Shown here one piece after another: positions 8,710 to 18,054 of a stretch of 64,000 nucleotides of DNA. Position numbers and translations under genes: made by a program. Source of the DNA: Acinetobacter pollinis (GTDB lineage Bacteria > Pseudomonadota > Gammaproteobacteria > Pseudomonadales > Moraxellaceae); contig NZ_VTDQ01000003.1 of NCBI RefSeq assembly GCF_015627175.1, positions 62,001-126,000 on the forward strand. Direction: 5' to 3'. The stretch's first letter is position 1. Every line of letters begins with the position of its first letter. The notes under the pieces are model-generated. The model did not search any database. It saw nothing but the letters and a program-made list of their open reading frames with translations, and had not been told where the DNA came from.

Positions 8710-9221
8710 GATGTTTTCCATTTCATTAGCTGTTTTTCTGCTTCAATTAAGTCATTGATGTCTGCTGGCTGAGGAGATATTGGCATGACTTGTGTTTTAC
8801 TTTTCAGAAATAATGCTTGTTGTTCCCAATATTTAGTAAGTAAATCTTTAATCTGCTTGCCTTGAGCAGTATTGAGTTCTAAATCATCTAGCATATTTAC
8901 TGCAGCACGTGCCTGATCATATTTACGTTGCATTAAATAATCAGGTCGAAGCATATTTTGGCGTTTTAATTGTTGCAGTTCTTGGTAAATTTCTTGTGTG
9001 GTTGTATTGAAATCAGCATTAAATTGATCGAGTTCCTGAATATCTGTTTGATCTTGTGAAGTTGCTGGAATATTACGGGAGGTCGATGAAGCGTGCTCAG
9101 CGCTATGTGTGTGAATGTCTTGATGCTGATGTACAGCATCTAATTTTTCTTTACAACCTGAAAACAAAAAGACGAAAAGACATAAGGTCATTGTAAAGAG
9201 AGAGTTTAAGCTTCTCGGCAT
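8706..9221 (-). CDS. Uncharacterised lipoprotein with a His-rich linker and helical domain
   Basis: The signal peptide ends in a lipobox (FLFSGC, Cys22). Immediately after comes a His-rich stretch (VHQHQDIHTHSAEH), then a charged, Gln-rich alpha-helical region of about 110 residues likely to form a coiled coil. I recognise no catalytic motif or named family. The His cluster could bind Zn, Cu or Ni, but that is inference. It starts one base after the stop of the methyltransferase gene upstream on the same strand, so the two are very probably co-transcribed and translationally coupled. Confidence 0.75.
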   Translation of the reverse strand: MPRSLNSLFTMTLCLFVFLFSGCKEKLDAVHQHQDIHTHSAEHASSTSRNIPATSQDQTDIQELDQFNADFNTTTQEIYQELQQLKRQNMLRPDYLMQRKYDQARAAVNMLDDLELNTAQGKQIKDLLTKYWEQQALFLKSKTQVMPISPQPADINDLIEAEKQLMKWKTS

Positions 9222-9222
9222 A

Positions 9223-10020
9223 TTAGGTACTCATATTGGTTGGCGAATCTAAGCGGATAAAAGTATACGCATAAGTATGATATGGAAAATTTATTTGATC
9301 TTTGGGAGATTTCTTTAAAAATTGATAAATAATTCTTTCTAAATGATCCTGAATCTCTTTTTTCTCTGTGTTTGTTAGAGTTGAAATAAAGCTAGTAGAG
9401 AGTAAACGCTGGCATACAACTTTTTCTACCGTACCACGATGAATGTAGCTAAACCTTTTTTCATAGACGGCTTTGAATAAGTTTTGATGGTTAAAAACTT
9501 CTTTCCAGTTAAAATGATGAAATCTTGGTGTATTTCCTTCAAAAGTAGCTATAAAGTTAGATATTTCTTGAACCCATGCATGTGAGTTGTCTCTGTAGTT
9601 CCATATGAGTCCCAAATGTCCATTTGGCTTTAAAATTCGATGAATTTCCTGTAACGTATTTATATGAGCAAACCAGTGAAATGCCTGTGCACTCATAACA
9701 AGATCGACACTTTGAGATTTCAATGGCATAGCATGACTGAATGCGCGGATGAGTTCAATATTTGGATGTATATGCATAAATTGCTTAGCCATATCATCAA
9801 CTGGTTCAATAGCAAGAATATGTGCATCTGTATGCGTGAGTACACGCGTAAATTTTCCTGTACCTGCGCCTAAATCTATAGCTGTTGTTAAATTATCAAT
9901 TTCAAAGTTTTGGATAAGCCAAGGAATTATTTCAGGTGGATAATCTGGTCTTGCTTGTTGGTAAGATTGTGCATTTTTATCGAAAGCATCCTGTGCTGTA
10001 GGGTGAATGTTTTGAGTCAT
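9223..10020 (-). CDS. Class I SAM-dependent methyltransferase
   Basis: The 265-residue protein has methyltransferase motif I as DLGAGTGKFTRVL (about residues 45-57), an acidic motif II ending ILAIEPVDDM, and motif IV/post I around SAQAFHWFA. This pattern (methyltransf_11/25) is typical of small-molecule methyltransferases related to UbiE and trans-aconitate methyltransferase. The C-terminal part (KRFSYIHRGTVEKVVCQRL) agrees with that group. Substrate is unknown. It forms a two-gene unit with the His-rich lipoprotein gene downstream (spacing 1 base). Confidence 0.85.
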   Translation of the reverse strand: MTQNIHPTAQDAFDKNAQSYQQARPDYPPEIIPWLIQNFEIDNLTTAIDLGAGTGKFTRVLTHTDAHILAIEPVDDMAKQFMHIHPNIELIRAFSHAMPLKSQSVDLVMSAQAFHWFAHINTLQEIHRILKPNGHLGLIWNYRDNSHAWVQEISNFIATFEGNTPRFHHFNWKEVFNHQNLFKAVYEKRFSYIHRGTVEKVVCQRLLSTSFISTLTNTEKKEIQDHLERIIYQFLKKSPKDQINFPYHTYAYTFIRLDSPTNMST

Positions 10021-10187
10021 GATATATTTAAAGAATGAGTTAAATTTTTAAGTATAGTCATAGCATCTGAAAAGACGCTTGAGTTTATAGCTATTGAAGT
10101 ATCATTTTGTATACAACATAGTATTTTTAAAATAGGTATTTTATAACAAAGTCTATATGTCGAAATAAATATAATATGGAGGTGAGT

Positions 10188-11036
10188 ATGGCGTTACAAC
10201 CAAGTATTCCTGTTCATACATTGCATGATGGATATAGTGTACCCGCAATTGGTTTTGGAACATATACGCTAAACGGGAGTGAAGGCGTGAGTACAATGCT
10301 AGGAGCGGTGCAACAAGGCTATCGTATGTTAGATACTGCATTTAACTACGAAAATGAGGGGGCTGTAGGTCAGGTATTACAGCAGTCGGGTATTGAGCGA
10401 GAAGAGTTTTTTATAACATCTAAACTTCCTGGCCGTCATCATCGATACGAAGAAGCTGTTAAAACAATAGAAGAATCGCTTTTCCGTGCTCAGTTGAATT
10501 ATTACGATTTATATCTCATTCATTGGCCAAACCCTAAACAAGAACTATTTGTCGAAGCGTGGCAAGCTTTAATTGATGCTCAGAAAAAGGGACAGATTAA
10601 ATCGATTGGAGTAAGTAATTTTTTACCAGATCATATCGATTTATTAAAACAAGAAACGGGTATTGTTCCTGTTGTGAATCAAATAGAGTTGCACCCATTA
10701 TTTAATCAACAAGAGCAAAGAGAATATAACCAAAGAAATGGTATTGTAACGATGGCATGGAGCCCATTAGGTCGTGCAAGTGAGGTTCTACATGAACCAG
10801 TTTTGCAAAAAATTGCCGAAGAAGTTGGTAAAACCGTACCACAGGTTATTTTGAGATGGCAGTTCCAACTGGGTGTTATTACCATTCCTAAAGCGACAAG
10901 TGAAAAAAACCAGATTGAAAATAGATCTATTTTTGATTTCTTCTTAACAAATGAACACGTATCCGCAATTAATGCACTCACTCAGCCAAATGGGCGTTTA
11001 CAGGCACAAGACCCAGCCACTTACGAAGAGTTTTAA
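10188..11036 (+). CDS. Aldo/keto reductase
   Basis: This NADPH-dependent aldo/keto reductase has the (beta/alpha)8 family signatures: GFGTYTL, MLDTAFNYENE (catalytic Asp and Tyr), LIHWPNP (active-site His), GVSNFLPDHIDLL, and the C-terminal IPKATSEKNQIEN cofactor motif; the catalytic Lys is in FITSKLPG. The start is set at 10188 because GGAGGTG (10178-10184) is then an ideal ribosome binding site; the earlier ATG at 10176 overlaps that site. Length becomes 282 residues, close to YvgN/DkgA-type enzymes that reduce methylglyoxal and other carbonyls. The gene stands alone and ends at a strong terminator. Confidence 0.9.
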   Translation: MALQPSIPVHTLHDGYSVPAIGFGTYTLNGSEGVSTMLGAVQQGYRMLDTAFNYENEGAVGQVLQQSGIEREEFFITSKLPGRHHRYEEAVKTIEESLFRAQLNYYDLYLIHWPNPKQELFVEAWQALIDAQKKGQIKSIGVSNFLPDHIDLLKQETGIVPVVNQIELHPLFNQQEQREYNQRNGIVTMAWSPLGRASEVLHEPVLQKIAEEVGKTVPQVILRWQFQLGVITIPKATSEKNQIENRSIFDFFLTNEHVSAINALTQPNGRLQAQDPATYEEF

Positions 11037-11041
11037 AAGTA

Positions 11042-11071
11042 AAAAAGCAATGAGTACGCTCATTGCTTTTT
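11042..11071. terminator. Bidirectional intrinsic terminator
   Basis: AAAAAGCAATGAG and CTCATTGCTTTTT form a 13-bp perfect stem with a TACG tetraloop. It serves the aldo/keto reductase gene (plus) and the convergent unknown gene ending at 11075 (minus). Confidence 0.85.
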
Positions 11072-11074
11072 CAT

Positions 11075-11656
11075 TTATACAGTTTCGATACTCAACTCAT
11101 AAAAACGTTGTAATATTTTAGTTAAACGGCGTATTTCAGGCTGAGGCATGCGACTTTCTTGTAGTAAAGTCACCACGGTCATATGTGAGCGCTTAAGTTC
11201 TAAAATGGTTGTACAGCCGTTAATATACCGAATATGTGCTTTACCCATAAGACCACAGTGTTTTTGAAGTGCATCTACCATGAGTATTTTCATATTCTCA
11301 AAAGTAAATTCAATATCATATTGTTCTAAATCGGGTGCTATAGGTAGAGATGAGATTGGCTGAACAACTTCTGGTGGTTTAGATGTAGCAGTGGTTTCTT
11401 GCTGAGGTGTTGGATGAGGCAATATTGACGTTTGTTCAACATTACTTTTAATAGTGGTTTCTTTTCGTTGAATAAAACCTAAAGAAAGTAAGCCCCCGAG
11501 TACCTCAGAAGTACACAGTTTTTCTTTTACTGCAGAAGACAGTTTTTCGAAGTCACTGGTACCAATCATGAGTAGTAATTGGCGTTGTTTTGAAGATAGA
11601 GCGCGGTCACGGTTTTGTAATGCCGCAAATCCTTCTGAAGTTCTTATATACTGCAT
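11075..11656 (-). CDS. Conserved protein of unknown function with a winged-helix-like N-terminus
   Basis: The 193-residue protein is not recognised by name. Residues 1-62 (TSEGFAALQNRDRALSSKQR...LLSLGFI) follow a pattern common in proteobacterial proteins: 'T.EG..AL..R...L....R.LL..I.G' followed by a small helical unit ending 'L..LGFI', which resembles a winged-helix domain. Residues 63-110 are a Pro/Gln/Thr-rich linker. The C-terminal 80 residues are helical (LMVDALQKHCGLMGKAHI...). No signal peptide is seen. Gene is monocistronic; it faces a 339-base AT-rich region shared with the divergent gene at 11996. Confidence 0.65.
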   Translation of the reverse strand: MQYIRTSEGFAALQNRDRALSSKQRQLLLMIGTSDFEKLSSAVKEKLCTSEVLGGLLSLGFIQRKETTIKSNVEQTSILPHPTPQQETTATSKPPEVVQPISSLPIAPDLEQYDIEFTFENMKILMVDALQKHCGLMGKAHIRYINGCTTILELKRSHMTVVTLLQESRMPQPEIRRLTKILQRFYELSIETV

Positions 11657-11995
11657 GCCCTAGATTCCGAAATGGACAGATGGTTAATTTTGTATCGATA
11701 CTTTTACAAATTGATGTGACATTTTCATGAAGTTATTGAATTCCATTATATTTTTTATGAATTAAATTAAAGATGACATATTCTGTTTTATTAATTTATT
11801 GATTCATCTCAATTTTTCATAAAAATAGGTATTGGGTTGTTTGTATTTGAGAGGGCTTTTACATAAGTCCTTTCAAAAATGGTATATTTATATCACTCAT
11901 TTGATTTGGCACGCTAAAACATAGTTTTGCCCTTATATATTTCTATTGTGGCACTTTATAAAAGTTGCCATTTATTTTAAATTTTTCGGTGTGTA
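11657..11995. other. AT-rich intergenic region between divergent genes
   Basis: About 340 bases separate the start of the unknown gene (minus strand) from the hydrolase-like gene (plus strand). It must hold both promoters. I see only AT-rich sequence and an imperfect inverted repeat near 11850-11875 (GAGGGCTT...AAGTCCTTTC). No ORF, RNA gene or clear operator is supported. Confidence 0.4.
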
Positions 11996-13258
11996 ATGGA
12001 TAAGCAAATAATTTTTGAAGACGAACAAATCAGAGTCATTTTTCTGAAAGGCAACTCAGAAGAGTTGATTTTTTCGTTTGGTGATTTAATCACACGTGCA
12101 AAAGGCTTAAGTATTAATGCCGAAAAATCTTTAATGAAATATGACTACAATGTCATCGGAATTATGCCTAAAGAAAAGTCATGGTTTCCTGCACAAAGCA
12201 TGAAAAATATGATGGAAGCGGTTACACCTTATATAGCTCAATTTAAAAAAATTATTGGCTATGGTGGATCGATGGGTGGTTATGCTGTTTTAAAATATTC
12301 AAAGTTATTGAATATGTCTCGTGCAATTGCATTTGTTCCACAATTTACCATTGATCCGCAGGAAGTTGAGGATCGTCGCTACGCAGAATTTTTTGATGTT
12401 AGTCTACATCGTGATATGAGAATTGAAGCACAAGATGTTTCTGAAGACATAGACTATGTGATTGTTTACGACCCTTACTATGAAAATGACAGAGAGCATT
12501 ACTTAAAAATAAAACAGGTTTTGCCTAATGTCATGACGCTTAATCTTCCATTTACAGGACATGAGGCTTTGTCCGTTCTGGCCAGTTCGAGTTTGTTAAA
12601 CGACTTTATTCGACATGATTTAGATCAGCCTTATTTCTATGAACAAATGCGTCAAGTAAAGAAAAAAAGTAAGTTTTATTATCGTAATGTGATCGGGAAT
12701 TTGATGTCACGCCATAGTAAAGCACTGGGGCGAATTTTAAAGAATAATGATCTACAACTTGATGCACAATATTTAGATCCGACGCTCAAGCAGTTAATTA
12801 CGCGAGTCATGTTAAGTCGTCGTCAAGTGACAGAGCAAGATTTACAAAAACTCGGAATTAAAGTTAATTTACCACAAGAAAGTCGTCAGCAATTACAGGA
12901 TAATTTCGGTAATTTTTTAGTATTTAACGTGATTAGTAATAAAGTAGAGAGCTATTCACAAGATGCAATTGATCTAAATAATAAATACTTACTGCCACTT
13001 ATGGCAAAATCGAGTTGTTTGGTGAAAGTTGAGTTAAATAGTGAGCGCTATTTAATAGCAATGAATGATCGTCGTGTCATGAAAATTTTTAAAGAAGATG
13101 ATGCGCTTACAAGTGATATGAATCCTTTAGTGTTGAAGAAATATTTAGATTACTATGTTATTAGTTACAAGAATCTGAATCTAAATACCGATGATCATGG
13201 ATTATGTAGCTTTGTAGAAGCTCCAGTAAGTGAAAATGAAAAACTGATTTTAGTGTAA
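11996..13258 (+). CDS. Two-domain protein with alpha/beta-hydrolase-like N-terminus, function unknown
   Basis: The 420-residue protein has an N-terminal region of about 200 residues with a nucleophile-elbow motif, GYGGSMGGYA (GxSxG, about Ser99), strand-like hydrophobic segments before and after it, and a downstream TGHEAL that could supply the catalytic His (about residue 186). An Asp in VIVYDPYYEND may complete the triad. The C-terminal 200 residues are charged, with no family I recognise. No signal peptide or membrane helix is visible. The substrate is unknown; proteins with a similar elbow are sometimes linked to surface polysaccharide loci, but nothing of that kind lies nearby. It ends at a strong terminator and is single-gene. 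Confidence 0.65.
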   Translation: MDKQIIFEDEQIRVIFLKGNSEELIFSFGDLITRAKGLSINAEKSLMKYDYNVIGIMPKEKSWFPAQSMKNMMEAVTPYIAQFKKIIGYGGSMGGYAVLKYSKLLNMSRAIAFVPQFTIDPQEVEDRRYAEFFDVSLHRDMRIEAQDVSEDIDYVIVYDPYYENDREHYLKIKQVLPNVMTLNLPFTGHEALSVLASSSLLNDFIRHDLDQPYFYEQMRQVKKKSKFYYRNVIGNLMSRHSKALGRILKNNDLQLDAQYLDPTLKQLITRVMLSRRQVTEQDLQKLGIKVNLPQESRQQLQDNFGNFLVFNVISNKVESYSQDAIDLNNKYLLPLMAKSSCLVKVELNSERYLIAMNDRRVMKIFKEDDALTSDMNPLVLKKYLDYYVISYKNLNLNTDDHGLCSFVEAPVSENEKLILV

Positions 13259-13270
13259 TACTGAAGAATA

Positions 13271-13301
13271 AAAAAAAGCGCTCATGGGAGCGCTTTTTTT
13301 T
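13271..13301. terminator. Bidirectional intrinsic terminator
   Basis: An A-run, GCGCTC, ATGG loop, GAGCGC and a T-run form a strong GC hairpin flanked by A/T tracts on both sides. It ends the gene at 11996-13258 and the convergent glyQS operon. Confidence 0.9.
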
Positions 13302-13310
13302 ATGTCTTGA

Positions 13311-15380
13311 TTAACCTTGTAATACCGAGATATCTGCAATTGCAGTAAATAACTGGCGTAGGCGAGTGAGTAGACGTAGACGATTGGCTTTTAACGTTTC
13401 GTCATCTGCCATTACCATCACATGATCAAAGAAAGCATCTACAGGTGTGCGTAACGTTGCAAGATGTGTTAATGCCTCTGTGTAGTTTTGTTCTTGAAGA
13501 AGAGGTTGAACAATTGGTTCAATCTGTTGAATAGCACTATACAGTGCCTTTTCAGCATCTTCAATGAGCTTATCTTCAACAATTGGGGCATCTGCTACAT
13601 TCTCTTTTGCAAGAATATTTGCAACACGTTTATTTGCAGCAGCAAGAGCACTTGCTTCTGGAAGTGTGCGGAAGTGATTGACTGCATTTACACGGCGATC
13701 AAAGTCAAGAGGAGAGTTTGGTGAAAGTGCTTGTACTGCTTGAAGTACATCTACAGCCACACCTTGGTCTTCATATTTTGCACGGTAGCGTCCTTCTAAG
13801 AAAGTCACAGCATCGTTACGTGTTTTCTCGTGATCTTCAATTACATTGCCATATGCATTCAATGCAAAGTTAACTAGAGTTTCAATAGTAACATTCAACT
13901 GGTTTTCAATAATTAAACGTAGTATACCAATAGCAGAACGTCTAAGCGCAAACGGATCTTTTGAGCCTGTTGGTGCTTGTCCAATGCCAAAGATGCCGAC
14001 AAGCGTATCTAAACGATCTGCAAGTGCAAGTGTTGTACCTGTCTTTGTTTTAGGTAATGCATCACCTGCAAATTTTGGTAAATACTGCTCACCTAATGCT
14101 TCGGCAACTTCATCATTTTCACCTTCGATGCGTGCATAATAGGTTCCAGCGATCCCTTGTAATTCAGGAAATTCACCCACGAGTTCAGAAGTCAGATCAC
14201 ACTTAGCAAGGTGAGCTGCTTTTTCTGCATCTGCTATGTTTGCACCTGTAATTTGAGAAATTTGCTTTGCAAGCTGTGCAATACGTTCAGATTTATCCCA
14301 AAGTGTACCCAATTGTGCTTGGAATACCATTTTTGCAAGCTTTTCTGAACGGCTTGCTAAAGGCTGTTTTTGATCTTGTAAGAAGAAGAATTCTGCATCA
14401 CTTAAGCGTGGGCGAACAACTTTTTCATTACCTTCAATAATCTGACTTGGATCTTTAGATTTAATGTTGGATACAGTAATAAAGTAAGGTTGTAACTGAT
14501 GATCACTGTTTACTAAGCAGAAATATTTTTGATTGTCCTGCATGGTTGTAATGAGTGCCTCTTGTGGTACAGCAAGATAACGCTCTTCAAAAGTTGCTCG
14601 TAATGCTACAGGCCATTCTACAAGCGCGGTCACTTCATCTAGTAAATCATTTGGCACAATTGCAACGGCATTTACTTCTTCCGCCAACGTTTTCACTTGT
14701 GCTTGAATGGTTGTTTGACGTTTTTCAAAGTCGGCAACAACATATGCTTTTTCAAGTGCTTCGAGGTAGTCATTGGCATGCGCTAACGTAATGGCCTCAG
14801 GATTATGGAAACGATGACCATAAGTAATTGCATCTGTTGCATGGTCTTGAATGGTTGCCTGAATGACTTGATCATCTTTGAGTAAAACAACCCATTTAAC
14901 AGGACGTACAAACTCTGTACGGCTTGCAGCAGAACGCATGCGTTTTGCTATAGGGAGTTGATCTAAAGCATGTTGTAAAATAGCAGGGAGTAGAGCATCT
15001 AAATCTTGCCCTTTGATCTCTTTGTAATAGCAAACTTTTTCAACTTTGCCTGCTTGAAATTTCTCTACTTGATCTAGGGTAATACCTTGACCACGCATAA
15101 AGCCTTCCAAGGCTTTTGTTGGATGACCTTCCGCGTCATATGCAGCAGGCACAGCTGGCCCATCAAATCGTTTTTTTGTATCTGCCTGTGCACTATCGAC
15201 ATCTATAATTTTTAATGCAAGGCGACGAGGTGCAGCATAGGCTTCAATTTTAGAGAATTTTAGACCAGCATCGTTTAAGCCTTTTGCAGTATTCTCTTTT
15301 AACGCATCGCGTAATTTTTTTAGGCTTTTTGGCGGGAGTTCTTCACAGCCGAGTTCAAATAATACCGTATGTTGATTCAT
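13311..15380 (-). CDS. glyS: Glycine--tRNA ligase beta subunit
   Basis: The 689-residue product is the beta chain of the alpha2beta2 bacterial glycyl-tRNA synthetase. The N-terminus ([14 protein letters not shown]) and the tRNA-recognition and HD-like middle region (FAEL-like [27 protein letters not shown]) are family hallmarks, and the length matches E. coli GlyS (689). It acts with GlyQ to charge tRNA-Gly in the cytoplasm. Its ATG overlaps the glyQ stop by one base (TAATG), giving translational coupling and equal subunit synthesis. The operon ends at the terminator at 13271-13301. Confidence 0.97.
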   Translation of the reverse strand: MNQHTVLFELGCEELPPKSLKKLRDALKENTAKGLNDAGLKFSKIEAYAAPRRLALKIIDVDSAQADTKKRFDGPAVPAAYDAEGHPTKALEGFMRGQGITLDQVEKFQAGKVEKVCYYKEIKGQDLDALLPAILQHALDQLPIAKRMRSAASRTEFVRPVKWVVLLKDDQVIQATIQDHATDAITYGHRFHNPEAITLAHANDYLEALEKAYVVADFEKRQTTIQAQVKTLAEEVNAVAIVPNDLLDEVTALVEWPVALRATFEERYLAVPQEALITTMQDNQKYFCLVNSDHQLQPYFITVSNIKSKDPSQIIEGNEKVVRPRLSDAEFFFLQDQKQPLASRSEKLAKMVFQAQLGTLWDKSERIAQLAKQISQITGANIADAEKAAHLAKCDLTSELVGEFPELQGIAGTYYARIEGENDEVAEALGEQYLPKFAGDALPKTKTGTTLALADRLDTLVGIFGIGQAPTGSKDPFALRRSAIGILRLIIENQLNVTIETLVNFALNAYGNVIEDHEKTRNDAVTFLEGRYRAKYEDQGVAVDVLQAVQALSPNSPLDFDRRVNAVNHFRTLPEASALAAANKRVANILAKENVADAPIVEDKLIEDAEKALYSAIQQIEPIVQPLLQEQNYTEALTHLATLRTPVDAFFDHVMVMADDETLKANRLRLLTRLRQLFTAIADISVLQG

Positions 15381-16357
15381 TATTTTTTCTCCGCTTTTGC
15401 TGCTTCATTTTCAGCTTGTAATTTTAACTCTGCCAATACCTCATCTCTTAAATGTGGTTCTGCCATAGGAAAGCCAAGCTTTGCACGTGCTTCTACATAA
15501 CTTTGTGCAATAGCGCGAGAAAGCGTACGTACACGTAAGATATAGCGTTGGCGCTCGGTTACAGAGATTGCACCACGAGCATCAAGTAGGTTGAATGAAT
15601 GTGAGGCTTTAATGACTTGCTCGTAAGCTGGCAAAGGTAAATTAACTTCTGTTAAGCGTGTTGCTTCTGCTTCGTAGAAATCAAAGAGCTCAAATAATTT
15701 TTCAACAGGTGCATATTCAAAATTATAAGTCGATTGTTCTACTTCATTTTGATGGAATACATCACCATATGTCACTGTACCGAATTGTCCTTTTGTCCAA
15801 ACAAGGTCATATACGGAATCGACACCTTGTAAGTACATGGCCAAACGTTCAAGGCCATAAGTGATTTCACCAGTGACTGGGTAGCATTCGATCCCACCGA
15901 CTTGTTGGAAGTAGGTGAACTGCGTAACTTCCATTCCGTTGAGCCAAACTTCCCAGCCAAGTCCCCAAGCGCCAAGCGTTGGAGATTCCCAGTTATCTTC
16001 GACAAAACGAATGTCATGTACAAGTGGGTCAATTCCAATGGCTTTTAAAGAGTCTAAATAAAGTTGTTGGATATTGTCTGGATTAGGTTTAAGTGCAACC
16101 TGAAATTGATAATAGTGCTGTAAGCGGTTTGGATTTTCACCATAGCGCCCATCTTTTGGACGACGAGAAGGCTGCACATAAGCAGCATTCCAAGTTTCTG
16201 GGCCTAAAGCACGTAAGAATGTTGCAGTATGAAATGTTCCTGCACCCATTTCCATGTCGTAGGGCTGTAGTACAACACAGCCTTGCTCAGCCCAGTAAGT
16301 TTGAAGGGCAAGAATTAAACCTTGAAATGTATCAATATGAGAAATGGCGCGACTCAT
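15380..16357 (-). CDS. glyQ: Glycine--tRNA ligase alpha subunit
   Basis: The 325-residue alpha chain holds the class II catalytic core: [41 protein letters not shown] (motif 2 region), and the highly conserved [19 protein letters not shown]. It forms glycyl-adenylate and, with GlyS, charges tRNA-Gly. Start at 16357 ([14 protein letters not shown]) agrees with E. coli, apart from a few N-terminal residues. The C-terminal tail is Lys/Ala/Glu rich. First gene of the glyQS operon; about 105 bases separate it from the pspC-like gene upstream. Confidence 0.97.
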   Translation of the reverse strand: MSRAISHIDTFQGLILALQTYWAEQGCVVLQPYDMEMGAGTFHTATFLRALGPETWNAAYVQPSRRPKDGRYGENPNRLQHYYQFQVALKPNPDNIQQLYLDSLKAIGIDPLVHDIRFVEDNWESPTLGAWGLGWEVWLNGMEVTQFTYFQQVGGIECYPVTGEITYGLERLAMYLQGVDSVYDLVWTKGQFGTVTYGDVFHQNEVEQSTYNFEYAPVEKLFELFDFYEAEATRLTEVNLPLPAYEQVIKASHSFNLLDARGAISVTERQRYILRVRTLSRAIAQSYVEARAKLGFPMAEPHLRDEVLAELKLQAENEAAKAEKK

Positions 16358-16462
16358 GTAGCATCCAATATATTATAAGAAAATTACCTCTAAGTATAAG
16401 GATTTTGTGGGGTGGTGGAAAGTCTAATCATCATTCACCCTCTTGCTAAATAAAGAAGGAAA

Positions 16463-16714
16463 TTAATGTTTTCCTTCTTCATAGACATTGCGAAGATGGT
16501 TCGACTGATGATCTATAGCTATTTTTTGTTTAGGAATGAGTAACCATAGGATTAGGTAAACAAGTATGCCAGGGAAGGCTGCACTTATTACAGAAACTAA
16601 AACAAAGATAACGCGAAGCAGGTTTGCATTCCAACCGAAGCGCTCTGCGATTCCACCCATTACACCTGCAACAATGTATTGTTTGTTGGAACGATATAAG
16701 CCTGAAGATGCCAT
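16463..16714 (-). CDS. PspC domain membrane protein
   Basis: The 83-residue protein starts with the PspC signature: LYRSNKQYIVAGVMGGIAERFGWN, then LLRVIFVLV and a single long hydrophobic helix (about residues 33-62). PspC-domain proteins are inner-membrane sensors/effectors of envelope stress in the phage-shock response. No pspA or pspB lies nearby, so it is a stand-alone member. Translation start is supported by a perfect AGGAGG about eight bases upstream. It precedes glyQ on the same strand; I see no clear terminator between them. Confidence 0.85.
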   Translation of the reverse strand: MASSGLYRSNKQYIVAGVMGGIAERFGWNANLLRVIFVLVSVISAAFPGILVYLILWLLIPKQKIAIDHQSNHLRNVYEEGKH

Positions 16715-16967
16715 GATATAACCTCCTATGGGGTATAAGTGTGTAGAACACCTGTTCTTATATAAATAAGGGTAGATATTATAAATTAAACAAATAAATG
16801 AATGCTAAAGCGTTAATTTATGTAAATACTCTGCTTATATCACCGAATATTTATTAGAATGAAAAACCAAACATGCATATGAAACAGCATTTTAAAATAA
16901 GAGATATTTTATATTATCTTCAAAGCGTAGCGCGGTTTTGTGTGGTGTAATATCTAGAAGTAAATTT

Positions 16968-17591
16968 ATGTACCTAAATAAGAAAAAACCATTATCTACA
17001 GTAATTCTATTGGCTGTATATATAACAACATTCACAGGATGTGACCGTAAAGTAGAAGAGAGTACACAACAGTCTGCTTCAAATGATACGCCTGAGCAGA
17101 ACATGGACGAAAGAAATTTGTGGCATGTTGCAGGGCAGAGTGTGGTTCCTAAAGATCATGAAAAAAATGGTTACTCACGTATTCTGACACAAAGTGAAAA
17201 AAAATTAGTAGGTCGATATATCGTGACGATTCCTTGCCATGATCCTGTTGCTAGGTGTGGTGAAAAAGAAGAGGGGTCTGTAGATTTTATTTTAAATTTA
17301 GCTTCGGATGGTTCTGTTTACCGTCTTATTAAAAGTTTAGGAATGATTCAGTTAGATACGAGAAAAAATGTAGATAACGATCGTCGGTATGATCATTGGA
17401 GTCAAATATATATTAATAATCAAATGTATGTTGTGACATCTTATGCAACAGGTATGCATTTTTATTATAAAGTTTTGCCAAATAATAGTTTGATGATGGA
17501 TTTAAAAAGAACGAGACTTATTAATTTACAAGAGTACCGCCAAGGTTATCCTTTTCCGATACAAGAATATGAGTTAAAGAAACAAGCATAA
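16968..17591 (+). CDS. Uncharacterised lipoprotein
   Basis: The product (207 residues from ATG 16968) has a lipoprotein signal peptide with lipobox TTFTGC, so it is probably anchored in the envelope. The mature protein contains VGRYIVTIPCHDPVARCGEKEEGSVDFILNL, a beta-rich pattern with paired Cys like those of small heat-shock HslJ/NlpE-type lipoproteins (NlpE N-terminal: 'Y.G..PC.DC'), but this is only a resemblance. The start at 16968 is chosen over TTG 16938 because AGAAG at 16955-16959 is a suitable ribosome binding site and the signal peptide then begins with Met-Tyr-Leu-Asn-Lys-Lys. Single gene, ending at a strong terminator. Confidence 0.7.
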   Translation: MYLNKKKPLSTVILLAVYITTFTGCDRKVEESTQQSASNDTPEQNMDERNLWHVAGQSVVPKDHEKNGYSRILTQSEKKLVGRYIVTIPCHDPVARCGEKEEGSVDFILNLASDGSVYRLIKSLGMIQLDTRKNVDNDRRYDHWSQIYINNQMYVVTSYATGMHFYYKVLPNNSLMMDLKRTRLINLQEYRQGYPFPIQEYELKKQA

Positions 17592-17622
17592 AAAAACCTC
17601 TTAGATTTCTAAGAGGTTTTTT
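17591..17622. terminator. Bidirectional terminator of lipoprotein gene and tRNA-Lys operon
   Basis: AAAAAACCTCTTAG and CTAAGAGGTTTTTT form a 14-bp perfect stem with an ATTT loop. It ends the lipoprotein gene on the plus strand and lies 8 bases beyond the CCA end of the first tRNA on the minus strand. Confidence 0.9.
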
Positions 17623-17629
17623 TGAATCT

Positions 17630-17705
17630 TGGTGGGTCGTCCGCGACTCGAACGCGGGACCAATGGATTAAAAGTCCACTGCTCTACCAACTGAGCTAAC
17701 GACCC
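17630..17705 (-). tRNA. tRNA-Lys (anticodon TTT), distal copy
   Basis: The 76-base gene folds as a canonical cloverleaf: acceptor GGGTCGT/ACGACCC, D-arm with GCTCAGTTGGTAGAGC, anticodon loop CTTTTAA (anticodon TTT), T-arm CGCG/CGCG with TTCGAGT, and encoded CCA. It closely matches E. coli tRNA-Lys. It is identical to the copy at 17726-17801 and lies 20 bases downstream of it, so both come from one transcript. Confidence 0.98.
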
Positions 17706-17725
17706 ATAAAGGGTTTCAAGATAAA

Positions 17726-17801
17726 TGGTGGGTCGTCCGCGACTCGAACGCGGGACCAATGGATTAAAAGTCCACTGCTCTACCAACTGAGCTAACGACC
17801 C
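17726..17801 (-). tRNA. tRNA-Lys (anticodon TTT), promoter-proximal copy
   Basis: Base-for-base identical to the neighbouring tRNA-Lys, including the encoded CCA. It is first in a two-tRNA transcript that starts from the promoter at 17822-17849 and ends at the terminator at 17591-17622. Confidence 0.98.
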
Positions 17802-17821
17802 ATATCGTCTTGATGGAGCGT

Positions 17822-17849
17822 ATTGTAGCAACTTATTCGATGATGACAA
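17822..17849 (-). promoter_or_regulatory. Sigma-70 promoter of the tRNA-Lys pair
   Basis: On the minus strand TTGTCA (17849-17844) and TACAAT (17827-17822) are separated by 16 bases, and a GC-rich discriminator (ACGCTCC) follows, as at stringently controlled stable-RNA promoters. The first tRNA begins about 20 bases downstream of the -10 box. Confidence 0.75.
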
Positions 17850-18005
17850 GTCTTATTTAGAAAAAAAACGATTAGTTGTTTATAAAAAATGCAAAAACCT
17901 ATTTTTTGAGCTAAAAATCAACAAAATTAAGCTTGAGGGGACTAAAAATACGTTTTTAACGTAATAAACATTCATAGTATTTTTTCTTTTATAAGACTGA
18001 AAAAT

Positions 18006-18033
18006 AAAATAGCTGCTCGAAAGCAGCTATTTT
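18006..18033 (-). terminator. Intrinsic terminator of rne
   Basis: AAAATAGCTGCT and AGCAGCTATTTT form a 12-bp stem with a CGAA loop about 20 bases after the rne stop codon; the minus-strand RNA continues into TTTTATTTT. Confidence 0.85.
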
Positions 18034-18054
18034 ATTTTTGAATAATGTAAGAAA

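Noticed and set aside
17601..17849. A reading frame across the tRNA-Lys pair with a repeated peptide
   Set aside because: It is the translation of the two identical tRNA genes and has no ribosome binding site or coding signal.
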